Origin: Verrucomicrobiota bacterium
Lineage (GTDB): Bacteria; Verrucomicrobiota; Verrucomicrobiia; Limisphaerales; JADJPG01
DNA length: 64,000 nucleotides
NCBI GenBank assembly: GCA_016713365.1
Contig: JADJPG010000026.1
Location: 1 to 64,000 of the forward strand
Direction: 5' to 3'
In this document: piece by piece, positions 8,273 through 16,684 of the stretch
How the letters are laid out: each line of letters starts with the position of its first letter
Numbering within the stretch: position 1 is the stretch's first letter
Notes under the pieces: model-generated
Database searches by the model: none
What the model was told of the DNA's origin: nothing
The model's input: the letters and a program-made list of their open reading frames with translations, nothing else
Translations under genes and position numbers: made by a program

Positions 8273-9280
8273 ATGTTTCACATCCCCGTGGATCGCCGGC
8301 GCTTCTTCAAAAGCATGGCCGCCGCTTCAGCTGGATTCACACTTTCTGGTTACCTCGCCGAAGCGTTGACCGCCACGCCGAGCACCACGCAGGGACCCTA
8401 CTATCCGCTCGCGGATGACATCCCGCTCGACAAGGACAATGACCTCGTCCAGCTCAACGACAATCTCACCAGCGCTGCGGGAGTCATTACCTACGTCACC
8501 GGACGCGTGCTCGATACGAACGGTAATCCGATCAAGAACGCGCTCGTCGAACTCTGGCACGCGGATCGCGAAGGAGATTACCTCTATTCCAACGGCGTAG
8601 GCCGCAACTCCGCGTGCGACGCGAACTTCGCGGGTTTCGGTCAGATGCTCACCAGCTCCAGCGGCGCGTTCAAATTCCGCACCGTGAAGGCCGGGCTCTA
8701 CACCGGCCGCACCCGGCATTATCACTGGGGCATCACGGTGCCGGGACGCACCACGCGCTTCTGCACGCAGACCGGCTGGAACGAAGTCGCCTACAATCTC
8801 ACCGGCCAGCAATGGGCGACGCAGAACTCCAACGACAACGTCTTCTCCACCGTGCCCGCCGGACAACGCGCCGGACTGCTGCTCGACTTCGCCGCCGTTC
8901 CCGGAACGACAACGGGTGAAGTCCAGGCGACGTGGGATTTCGTGAGCGGCTACACGCCCGTGGAGCCCACCTACCCCAACACCGGCAGCCTCACCGCCGC
9001 CGGGAACGCCGTCGCTGGACCCGTCGGCGGCAACCCGCGTTACAAGATTACGATTCCGACCTACATCGGCTACACCTACGAAATCTACGGCAACCCGACA
9101 TTCGCGGATCTCGAATGGCGCGCACTGCCCTTCGCCATGAGCCAGACCGGTGGCATCGATCGCCACAAGCACACCGCGACGAGCGAAGGCACGCTGAGTT
9201 TCTACGTCGAGGCCAAGGCGACCAAGGGCTTCTATCAAATCACCTTCCGTCCGTCCGGCGCGAATACTGGCACGCCGTGA
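8273..9280 (+). CDS. Tat-exported intradiol ring-cleavage dioxygenase-like protein
   Basis: 335 residues. The start carries a twin-arginine signal (DRRRFFKSMAAASAGF). The catalytic-type domain (about 38-235) begins GPYYPL, as in protocatechuate/catechol dioxygenases, and has GRVLDTNGNPIKNALVELW. The four iron(III) ligands of the intradiol family appear present: Y103 (GDYLY), Y143 (GLYTG), H149 and H151 (RTRHYHWGI). Residues ~240-335 form an extra C-terminal domain not found in the cytoplasmic enzymes. The true start is uncertain: an ATG at 8239 opens another frame (MKNKRTLSAP...), and removing one C from the CCCC near 8265 would join it to the Tat motif. No Shine-Dalgarno is visible for either. 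Substrate unknown. Confidence 0.82.
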   Translation: MFHIPVDRRRFFKSMAAASAGFTLSGYLAEALTATPSTTQGPYYPLADDIPLDKDNDLVQLNDNLTSAAGVITYVTGRVLDTNGNPIKNALVELWHADREGDYLYSNGVGRNSACDANFAGFGQMLTSSSGAFKFRTVKAGLYTGRTRHYHWGITVPGRTTRFCTQTGWNEVAYNLTGQQWATQNSNDNVFSTVPAGQRAGLLLDFAAVPGTTTGEVQATWDFVSGYTPVEPTYPNTGSLTAAGNAVAGPVGGNPRYKITIPTYIGYTYEIYGNPTFADLEWRALPFAMSQTGGIDRHKHTATSEGTLSFYVEAKATKGFYQITFRPSGANTGTP

Positions 9281-9348
9281 CGGATGCCGTTCCTGCGGCG
9301 CGGCGCAGTTCCTGGCCTGAGCTCGCCGCAGGACTAGCCCATCGGGCG

Positions 9349-9395
9349 AGCCGTTCTCCAACGCCAGCACACAAGCGCCGGAGAACGGCTTTTGT
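9349..9395 (+). terminator. Rho-independent terminator after the dioxygenase-like gene
   Basis: AGCCGTTCTCC (9349-9359) pairs perfectly with GGAGAACGGCT (9380-9390), followed by TTTTGTGTT. It lies about 70 bases after the stop, and the next gene starts about 40 bases beyond. Confidence 0.75.
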
Positions 9396-9433
9396 GTTGC
9401 CTGAAGGAGAAGGTCGGCTTTCAGTCTTCCCCA

Positions 9434-10606
9434 GTGATTTCCGTTCGAAGCTCATTCGTTCCGGCCGGCCTTTGTCTGCTGTTCCTCGGCGTCTCCGCCT
9501 GCAATCGATCCTCGAACTCCACCGTCGGCGTCGCCTACCACCACGACATCGTTGCGTCCGCGCCGTGGTCGATTCACATCGCAAAGATGGATCGCACGCA
9601 GAGTCAGCTCGAACTGCGTTCCACTCTGGCGCGCGACAAAGTCGAGGGACTCAGCACGCTGGTTCAGCAAGTGCAAGCCGTGCCAGCCACCGCGGGTCAA
9701 CCCATCGCGGCGGTGAACGGAGATTTCTATGTCGTGGACGAGAAGAATCCTTACCTGGGCGATCCGCGTGGACTGCAGATCCTCGACGGCGAACTGGTCA
9801 GTGCGCCAACGGACCAAGCCAGCTTTTGGATCGATGCGAGCGGACAACCGCAGGCCACCAACGTCCTCTCGCAACTGAAGGTAACCTGGCGAGACGGGAG
9901 TTCGACCCCGATGGGATTGAACGAGGAACGGCGCGATGGCGCGGTCGTGCTCTTCACTCCGCGGCACGGTGCAATGACGAGAACGAAAGGCGGACGCGAA
10001 CTAATTCTTGAATCCAGCGGCAACGGACCGTGGCTGCCATTGCAGGCCGGACGAGAAATCACGGCGCGCGTGCGTGAAATCCGCACGGACGGTAATGCAC
10101 CGCTGGCGGACGGCATCCTGGTGCTGTCGATTTCCCCGTCGTTGCTCACCAATGCTGGGTTCTCGGCCAACGCCTCGGTGGGCGCGACGCTGAAGCTTTC
10201 CACAGCGACGATTCCAGATCTCAGCGGTGTGAAGATGGCGATCAGTGGCGGCTACGTTCTGGTGCGCGACGGACAGAAACAGGAAATCCAGACGCCAGAC
10301 TCGGAGTCCTACAAATATCGCTCCGTCCGCGAGCGACATCCGCGTTCCGCGATCGGCGCGAGCCGGACCCATTTCTTTCTCGTGGAAGTCGACGGTCGCC
10401 AGCCAGAGCTGTCAGTCGGAATGACGCTGGATGAGCTCGGCGACTACATGAAGAAGCTGGGATGCGATCTCGCGCTGAATCTCGACGGCGGTGCGTCCGC
10501 AACCTTTTGGTATCAGGGCAAGGTGCGAAACAGTCCGTGCAATGGCGCTGACCGTCCAATCGCGAACGGAGTGGTGGTCATCGCAAAGCCGACTGGGAAG
10601 CAGTGA
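9434..10606 (+). CDS. Phosphodiester glycosidase (NAGPA domain) lipoprotein
   Basis: About 390 residues. I chose the GTG at 9434 because it gives a compact lipoprotein signal (SFVPAGLCLLFLGVSAC-N, lipobox VSAC); an upstream TTG at 9392 only adds a polar leader. The NAGPA/DUF2233 domain shows AAVNGDFYVVD near the N-terminus, VKMAISGGYVLVRDG, and the signature LALNLDGGASATFWYQG near the C-terminus followed by RPIANGVVVI. This family is named after the enzyme that uncovers mannose-6-phosphate by cleaving GlcNAc-1-phosphodiesters; in bacteria the substrates are mostly unknown envelope or exopolysaccharide phosphodiesters. It converges on the CotH kinase gene. Confidence 0.85.
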   Translation: MISVRSSFVPAGLCLLFLGVSACNRSSNSTVGVAYHHDIVASAPWSIHIAKMDRTQSQLELRSTLARDKVEGLSTLVQQVQAVPATAGQPIAAVNGDFYVVDEKNPYLGDPRGLQILDGELVSAPTDQASFWIDASGQPQATNVLSQLKVTWRDGSSTPMGLNEERRDGAVVLFTPRHGAMTRTKGGRELILESSGNGPWLPLQAGREITARVREIRTDGNAPLADGILVLSISPSLLTNAGFSANASVGATLKLSTATIPDLSGVKMAISGGYVLVRDGQKQEIQTPDSESYKYRSVRERHPRSAIGASRTHFFLVEVDGRQPELSVGMTLDELGDYMKKLGCDLALNLDGGASATFWYQGKVRNSPCNGADRPIANGVVVIAKPTGKQ

Positions 10607-10652
10607 AGGGGGGCGCTGTGCGCCTCCAACGGAAACGAGGGTAACGCACTCG

Positions 10653-12257
10653 TCACGGTCCCATTCGAACCACGCGCAGCGAATCCCGATCAAACCATGC
10701 CTCGCCGGACTCGGCCCGGAAATGACACTGCAGTTCGACGTTCCGATTCTCGTCGGACAACGTGAACTCCACATTCAGGAGAGTCCAGTCCACGTCGCCG
10801 GTAAGAGGCGCCGTTGAAGCAGCTCCAAATCCGGGCACACTGAGATGAACGCCGCTCGTTCGGGCGAATGGCAGCGGCTTCACGCCACGCGTTCGTGCCC
10901 GGCCCTCGAAACGATAGTGCTCGGGCGCCAGCCAGACGGTGGTTCGCCACGACGACGATGCCCGGGAGTTACTGCGAACATGCAGCGTCGGGATTCCGAC
11001 CGCGTTGGTTTCATCCATCACGCCATCCATCGGCACACCCATGGTGCGCCAGCCGGTGAGCGAAGCGACGTTCGACTGGAACTGGAGCGGCGCCGGCTCA
11101 GGCAGGGCAAGCTCGCGGGCGATTTCCCTCGCTCGATATTCAATTCGCGCACACAAATCCTCCGACTCCCGCATCAACGGCTTTGCTTCCGCCGACGGCA
11201 GTTCGCGTGCGATCCCGGCGGCATGACGACGCACCGCGTTCGTGAGCGCTTCAACACGAAACTGATTCGTGAAGAGAGGTCCGAGTCTTTCGCGATAAGC
11301 GCGCCGGGCCCACGGAATCTCGAGGAACGCACTCGCGATGGTTCCCACGGTGCGCGGTTGCAGCGACGACGACGCTCGACCAAGCAAGTTATCCATGCCG
11401 GAGGGCAGGAAGACGAAGCGGTCAGTCTCCGGGTCGTGATAGAGACGATAATTGTTCCGGGCGAGCGCGTAGCCATCCCGGTGGCCAAGCAACACTTCCA
11501 TGGCGAGGAACGAGAGGAATCGATTCGTGTCGAGTAACGCTCCGAACTGTTCCCAGCGTTCGGTCAGATTCGTCTGCGCAGCGGCAGCCGCCAGACGCCT
11601 TAGATCCGAACCATCCGCGACGCCCGAGCCGCGACTGCGAGACATCGGCCCGGTCACATCCGCGCCGGCGCCCGGTTCCGGTTCATAAAGATTTCCGTCG
11701 GTGCGCTGAAAGTGTCGGGCAAGAAACTCCTCATCGAACCCTTCTTTCACGACATACAAGCCGAGCCGACGACCGTTCAAATCAACCATCGCATGAGAGA
11801 CGCGGGGCGCCGGCACTCCTGCGGCGCGGAACAATTCGGCGCCCAACCATTCGTGGAGATACGACGGATCTTCAACCGAGTTATTGAGATGCAACCGGCT
11901 CAGTCCGCGAAGTCGCTGGCCGGGAATGAACCGATCCACATCGAAGGTAAACGACGGTTTGGCGTCGAGGTTCTGAAAACTGCCGGTGCGACCTTTGAGT
12001 CGAACGGCCACATTGGTGAGGTGACTGGCACCGTCCCGGACGGTGGCTTGGATGTAAGTTCGCGGAGCGTTGCTGAGGCGGTCGAGGGACGAGGGCGGAA
12101 CCTCGATTTGAATCCTGAGCAGCGAGACGCCGCCTTGATCGTTCCCGCCAAACGGAACCTCCTGATCCGCGGCCACGCCAGCCGTTGCGCAACTGAGAAG
12201 CAGCCCGATCGCGGACAGCGTCAGCGAGCGGGAAAACAGTTCGAAGGCCGCGTTCAT
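10653..12257 (-). CDS. CotH-family protein kinase-like, secreted
   Basis: 534 residues with a signal peptide (hydrophobic about 12-29, cleavage near ATAGVAA). The CotH fold is recognised from LRGLSRLHLNN, LGLYVVKEGFDEEFL and HRDGYALARNNYRLY...FVFLPSGMDNLLG, which holds the histidine/aspartate/asparagine cluster at the ATP/metal site of spore-coat kinase CotH. The last ~150 residues are a beta-rich carbohydrate-binding-like domain. Such secreted kinases phosphorylate extracytoplasmic proteins; the target here is unknown. It faces the glycosidase gene across 46 bases containing a small hairpin (GGCGC/GCGCC, about 10613-10626). No Shine-Dalgarno is visible before the ATG at 12257. Confidence 0.85.
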   Translation of the reverse strand: MNAAFELFSRSLTLSAIGLLLSCATAGVAADQEVPFGGNDQGGVSLLRIQIEVPPSSLDRLSNAPRTYIQATVRDGASHLTNVAVRLKGRTGSFQNLDAKPSFTFDVDRFIPGQRLRGLSRLHLNNSVEDPSYLHEWLGAELFRAAGVPAPRVSHAMVDLNGRRLGLYVVKEGFDEEFLARHFQRTDGNLYEPEPGAGADVTGPMSRSRGSGVADGSDLRRLAAAAAQTNLTERWEQFGALLDTNRFLSFLAMEVLLGHRDGYALARNNYRLYHDPETDRFVFLPSGMDNLLGRASSSLQPRTVGTIASAFLEIPWARRAYRERLGPLFTNQFRVEALTNAVRRHAAGIARELPSAEAKPLMRESEDLCARIEYRAREIARELALPEPAPLQFQSNVASLTGWRTMGVPMDGVMDETNAVGIPTLHVRSNSRASSSWRTTVWLAPEHYRFEGRARTRGVKPLPFARTSGVHLSVPGFGAASTAPLTGDVDWTLLNVEFTLSDENRNVELQCHFRAESGEAWFDRDSLRVVRMGP

Positions 12258-12557
12258 TAAAGTTGATTCATCGTCCCGGAAACTCCCGGGCGACAGGCGG
12301 AAATGTCCTTGGTTTGTGGCTTTTCGGCCAGATCCAATCGTTTAATCCCGTGCCATGCGCCAAAATCGCGGGGAACTTAATCTTCACTTAATTCAATGTC
12401 GTGTAACCTCCACCCCAAGAAGCCAGTCAAGCTACCGCGATATAGGAAGTCGATGGTTGGTGATTATCCATGCGCCGGCAAAAAGCAACGTGCTCCGCGC
12501 GACGAAATAGGGTAGCTTCTGCGCCAATCAAGTTTCTCGGTCGGACAACCTGAACAC
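12258..12557. other. 300-base divergent intergenic region
   Basis: Separates the CotH gene (leftward) from the five-gene rightward cluster. The only structured element I find is the paired CTTAAT box at 12376-12392. The remainder is moderately A/T-rich and has no gene. Confidence 0.5.
12376..12392 (+). promoter_or_regulatory. Paired direct repeat, candidate response-regulator box (copy 3)
   Basis: CTTAAT-CTTCA-CTTAAT with the same 11-base period as the two copies near 7.6 kb. TGTAAC (12402-12407) sits about 10 bases downstream as a possible -10. It points toward the gene at 12558, placing that cluster in the putative regulon of the neighbouring two-component system. Confidence 0.5.
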
Positions 12558-13223
12558 ATGGTCAATCGGAAATCAGTGAACTGGGCCGCAGGCGCCGTCA
12601 TTTTGGCGGCGGCGGGCTGGCTTTATCTGTTCCTCTTTCCGACGCCTCCGGCCATCGATGCCCGCCCGCACGAGGGTCTCGGCGAAGTGATGGCTGCCGA
12701 GGCCTTGAAACTCATGGAGCCCGCCGCGCGCTTGATTGTCATCACCCGCGATCAGGAGTCGTTTATCCTCCCAGCCATGTCGGCCCAGTTGGAAGGCTTT
12801 CTCAAGGTGGTGAAGGCCGCGGGCAAAACACCCCACGCCATCAGAGCGATCAAGGTGGACCCGCTGCGCGTGGTCTCGGTGCCGCCGGGAGATTTCTACG
12901 ACATGCTACGTCAGGGAAAAGACAACGACGTCATAGTGTCCTTCCTCGGTCCGCCGACACTTAACGCCGATCAGCTGGCCAAGCTCGGCACGAAACGCTC
13001 CCGGGTGGTGGCGCTGTGCAGCGGCGCCATGCCGGCCCGGGTTGATTTGAAACAGGCGTTCGAACAGAAGCTGCTTCACACCGCGATCGTGAGCCGGCCC
13101 GATGCGCCCGCCAAAACAACGGCCAGCGAACCACGCGCCGCGTTCGAGCAGTTGTTCAAGGTCGTGACCGCCGCCAATTTGTCGGATCTCGCCGCCCCGG
13201 AAAGTGGATCGACTGCCAACTGA
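12558..13223 (+). CDS. Membrane-anchored protein of unknown function
   Basis: 221 residues. One N-terminal helix (about 9-27, AAGAVILAAAGWLYLFLF) anchors an extracytoplasmic domain with alternating strands and helices: LIVITRDQ, VVSVPPGDFYDML, NDVIVSFLGPP and RSRVVALCSGAMP. This alternation recalls a Rossmann-like or type 1 periplasmic-binding fold, but I do not recognise a named family. It starts a same-direction cluster with the prepilin-like gene 3 bases downstream, so the two are probably co-translated and may cooperate in the envelope. Confidence 0.7.
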   Translation: MVNRKSVNWAAGAVILAAAGWLYLFLFPTPPAIDARPHEGLGEVMAAEALKLMEPAARLIVITRDQESFILPAMSAQLEGFLKVVKAAGKTPHAIRAIKVDPLRVVSVPPGDFYDMLRQGKDNDVIVSFLGPPTLNADQLAKLGTKRSRVVALCSGAMPARVDLKQAFEQKLLHTAIVSRPDAPAKTTASEPRAAFEQLFKVVTAANLSDLAAPESGSTAN

Positions 13224-13226
13224 GTC

Positions 13227-13940
13227 ATGGAACGACCCGCCCTCTCCTCAACACGCTCGCCCTCCGGCACCCGCGGATTCACCGCGACCGACTTGCTGGT
13301 GACGCTCGCCGTGATCGCCGTGCTCGCGGCGATTGTGGTTCCGATGGCCGCGCGGGCGAGGGCGAAGTCGCGACTGGAACTTTGCCTGAGCAACATGAAG
13401 CAAGTGACCCGCGCCGTGCAGGAGTATGCGGATGATCATGAGCGCTCGTTCCCGAGAGTTGATGGCAGCCCCGCACCCGGCGGCTGGTGGCATTACAAGG
13501 AGCAGGTGAAAGGCTACCTCGGCTTGAAAGGACCGGCGTCGACGGAAGAGAAGGTTTTCGCCTGTCCCGATGATCGCGGCTACGGCGATGGTGGCGAAAA
13601 GCCGCTGCCGTTTTCACGGCAGAAGAAATACAACTACACGAGCTACGTCTTCAACGGCGTGGACCTGCCCGGCGTGCCGAACATCGCCGGACGGACCGTT
13701 GCGTCCATCAAACGTCCGTCGCGCACCTTGCTCGTCATGGAATGGACGGCGCACGCTCCGCTCTCGTGGCACAGCAGCCTGACGCGCAGCGCCAACACGC
13801 CCTTCTACAACGACGCGCAAAGCGTGGTCGGCTTTGTCGATGGGCACGCCGCCTACACCAGGATTTTTTACGATGGCATCAACGCCGCCTATACGCGTGA
13901 CCCGGCGCCGGGTTACGAGTATCAATACAGCGGTGACTGA
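13227..13940 (+). CDS. Prepilin-like protein (type II pseudopilin / verrucomicrobial DUF1559-like)
   Basis: 237 residues. After a 16-residue basic leader comes the type III signal GFTATDLLVTLAVIAVLAAIVVP: cleavage expected after G17. The +5 residue is Asp rather than the usual Glu, which is uncommon. The globular part has LCLSNMKQVTRAVQEYADDHE, a cysteine (KVFACPDD) and a C-terminal VGFVDGHAAYTRIF resembling the DG tail of the H-x9-DG prepilin-like group. Many such proteins occur per verrucomicrobial genome and their role is unresolved. Three bases separate it from the upstream anchored protein. Confidence 0.82.
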   Translation: MERPALSSTRSPSGTRGFTATDLLVTLAVIAVLAAIVVPMAARARAKSRLELCLSNMKQVTRAVQEYADDHERSFPRVDGSPAPGGWWHYKEQVKGYLGLKGPASTEEKVFACPDDRGYGDGGEKPLPFSRQKKYNYTSYVFNGVDLPGVPNIAGRTVASIKRPSRTLLVMEWTAHAPLSWHSSLTRSANTPFYNDAQSVVGFVDGHAAYTRIFYDGINAAYTRDPAPGYEYQYSGD

Positions 13941-13960
13941 CGGATTAGAGTTGTACGTTT

Positions 13961-15847
13961 ATGAAGAGAAGTATCCTCGCGCTTGGCCTCACGTTGATTT
14001 CCCTCGCCTCCCACGCCGCCACGGTGACCGTCGGCGAATGGACTCCGGTATTCAAAGGCATCGAGCTCGCCACGGGACAGCAGGTCGCCACGGTCGGCAC
14101 CGAACCCAATCTCCGTCTCTTTTGCTACCGCGTAGATCTGACCGATCCGGACATCGTCCTGATGGGCACGCCGAAGTGCACCAACTGCGGCGTGTTCGAG
14201 ACGCTGGCGCAGAACACCAGCGGATTCCTCGAAGAGAGCGGCGTGCAGGTCGCCATCAACGGCGGATTCTACAGCGACAGTTTCGGGCCCACCGATCAAC
14301 CAGTAGGCACGCCGGTGAGCGTCCGCGGTCTGGCGTTCACGAAAGGAATTCAGGTCTCCGCCGCAGACGACACGACCTACGCCACGGCGCTCCTCTTTGC
14401 TGAGAACAACGTACCGAGCCTTGCGCTCAACGCCTCTGCCGCACTCGACACCACCGGAGTTTACACCGCCATTTCGGGGAACCTCCCGCTGCTGACCAAT
14501 GGAGTAATCGCCCAAAACCCAATCCCAAACGATCGCGATCCTCGAACCGCAGTCGGCATCTCGGAGGACAAACGCTATTTGTTCCTCATGACGCTGGACG
14601 GACGCCAGGCGGGCTGGAGCGACGGCGCGGACTGGTACACCACGGGCGAATGGTTAAGGCGCTTCGGAGCCTACGATGGCATCAACGTCGACGGTGGCGG
14701 CTCCACCACGATAGCGATGGCGGATTGCCAGGGCAAAGCGGTGCGATTGAACCGGCCGAGCTTCGTCGCCGCGTACGGCCGGGAACGCAACGTCGGCCAC
14801 AACTTCGGCGTTTACGCCGCGCCGCTACCGAGCGAATTGAAGAATCTTCAAGTGAACGCCGCCGGCACCTCCACGACGATCACTTGGGAGACGGATGCCG
14901 AAGCCACCACGCAGGTGGAATACGGAACGACCTCCGCCTACGGGAGCGCCACGCCGCTCGACAGCCGACCGAAACGCAAGCACGTCGCCACCATCACCGG
15001 GCTGAGTCAGGGATCGAACTACTTCTTCAAGGCAGTCTCCGAAGGCAGCGCCGGAACGCTCGCGCAGGAATGTCGGTTCACCACCTCCACCGCCGAGAGC
15101 CGGACCACCCTCTTCGGCCTCAACTAAGTCTGGAAATACGCGACCAACAATCTCGATGGCGTCAACTGGAAGGCGGCGAGCTACAATGATTCTGCCTGGA
15201 CCGGCCAAGGCGCAGGCTTGCTCTACGTGCTGGAGAACAGCGCCCAGGTTTCCCCGCGCACCACCCAGATGCCACCCACCAGCGGCACGCCACCACGCAC
15301 TTACTATTTCAGAACACATTTTAATTTCTCTGGCAGCAAGGACGGCGTTTCACTGCAGTTCTCAAACTACGTCGATGACGGTGCCGTGTTCTACCTGAAC
15401 GGGACGGAGGTCTACCGCCTGCGCATGCAGGCTGCGCCGATTGTGATCGCCAACAATTCCGCCGCCATCGGCACTCCCTGCACCGGCACGGCGCAAGCCG
15501 GCGACGCGGCGACAATCTGTCCGGACGTTTTCACGATCAGCGGCGCGCAGCTCGCCAGTCTGGTCGAGGGCGACAACGTCATCGCCGTGGAAGTTCACAA
15601 TGCGACCGGCTCCGACCTCGTCTTCGGCTCAGCGCTCATTCAAGTCAGCGCCGTGCAAAGCGCGCCACAACTGAACATCTGGACGGAGTCCGACTTCACC
15701 ACGCTGTTCTGGAACGGAACGGGGTTCACGCTGCAACAATCCACGGATCTCGGCGCACCCGCGAACTGGGCGGACTTCCCGGGAACGCCGCCCAGCCCGG
15801 TGACGGTCACCAACAGCACGAGCACCTACTTTCGGTTAAGGAACTAA
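13961..15847 (+). pseudogene. Phosphodiester glycosidase with C-terminal modules, interrupted by an in-frame TAA at 15125
   Basis: Residues 1-20 are a signal peptide. The NAGPA domain (about 25-285) has VAINGGFYSDS and YDGINVDGGGSTTIAM, then a fibronectin-III/purple-phosphatase-like domain (about 290-375, TSTTITWETDAEATTQVEYG). The frame stops at TAA 15125-15127 after LFGLN but stays open in the same frame to 15847. The continuation begins VWKYATNNLDG and carries NDSAW and DDGAVFYLNGTEVYR, the same galactose-binding-like module seen intact in the PA14 protein at 43.5 kb. The stop falls right at the module's start, and CAA to TAA would explain it. The downstream half lacks a plausible start of its own. 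Real truncation or a base error are both possible. Confidence 0.8.
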
Positions 15848-15871
15848 ACGAACATCCACGACGGAGCGCCC

Positions 15872-16558
15872 ATGAAAAAGACGACATCCAACTCAGCCTT
15901 CACGCTCATCGAACTGCTGGTGGTCATCGCCATCATCGCCATTCTCGCCGCGATGTTGTTGCCGGCGCTCTCGAACGCGAAATCAAAAGCAATCACCGCG
16001 CAATGCCTGAACAATCTGAACCAGGGCGTGAAAGGTCCCGCCATGTGGGCCGGCGATCACGACGGGAAATATCCGTGGCAGGTTTCCTCCGCGATTGGCG
16101 GCACCTTGATGGACTACACGGATCCCGACTTCGTCTTCGTCGAATGGGTTGACCACTTCCGCGTTCTCTCCAACGAACTGTCCACGCCGAAAATTCTCGT
16201 TTGCCCGGCGGACAAAGCCCGCATCGTCGCCGACAGCTGGCTGATGATGGCGGGACTCGAGAACGTGAGCTACTTCGCCGGAATCAGCGCGGAAGAGACC
16301 AAACCCCAGTCGATCCTGATGGGTGACAGCAATATTCTGGGCGGCGGCGGCGGACTTGACCCGTACTGGAACAACGCCGTGGGCAGTTCCATCGATGCGA
16401 CCTGGGAAAACAACGTTCACAAGATCCGCGGCAACATCGGCCTGTCAGACGGCAGTGCGCAGACCACGACCACGCCGCAATTGCGCGAACAAATCAGCGC
16501 CACGCTCGGAGCCGGAGCGACAAATGTGGTCTTCTCCAAGCCCCAGGGCGTCCTTTGA
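15872..16558 (+). CDS. Prepilin-type N-terminal cleavage/methylation domain protein
   Basis: 228 residues. A short leader MKKTTSNSA is followed by the classical FTLIELLVVIAIIAILAA helix (Glu at +5), giving a prepilin peptidase site before F10. The globular domain has CLNNLNQGVKGPAMWAGDHDGKYPW and ends with the H-x9-DG motif (HKIRGNIGLSDGS) that defines this verrucomicrobial/planctomycetal family. It is probably exported by a type II or type IV pilus-like machine. It lies 24 bases after the broken glycosidase gene. Confidence 0.9.
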   Translation: MKKTTSNSAFTLIELLVVIAIIAILAAMLLPALSNAKSKAITAQCLNNLNQGVKGPAMWAGDHDGKYPWQVSSAIGGTLMDYTDPDFVFVEWVDHFRVLSNELSTPKILVCPADKARIVADSWLMMAGLENVSYFAGISAEETKPQSILMGDSNILGGGGGLDPYWNNAVGSSIDATWENNVHKIRGNIGLSDGSAQTTTTPQLREQISATLGAGATNVVFSKPQGVL

Positions 16559-16684
16559 ATTTTGCGGGTGGAATTTAGTGGGATGAATTTCACAGTCGCC
16601 GTCCGCACGGAACAAACAAAACCATAAGCGAATCCGGTTACTCCGGCGCCGCCAGCGTCCGCCTGCCTGCGGATTCCTAGACGT

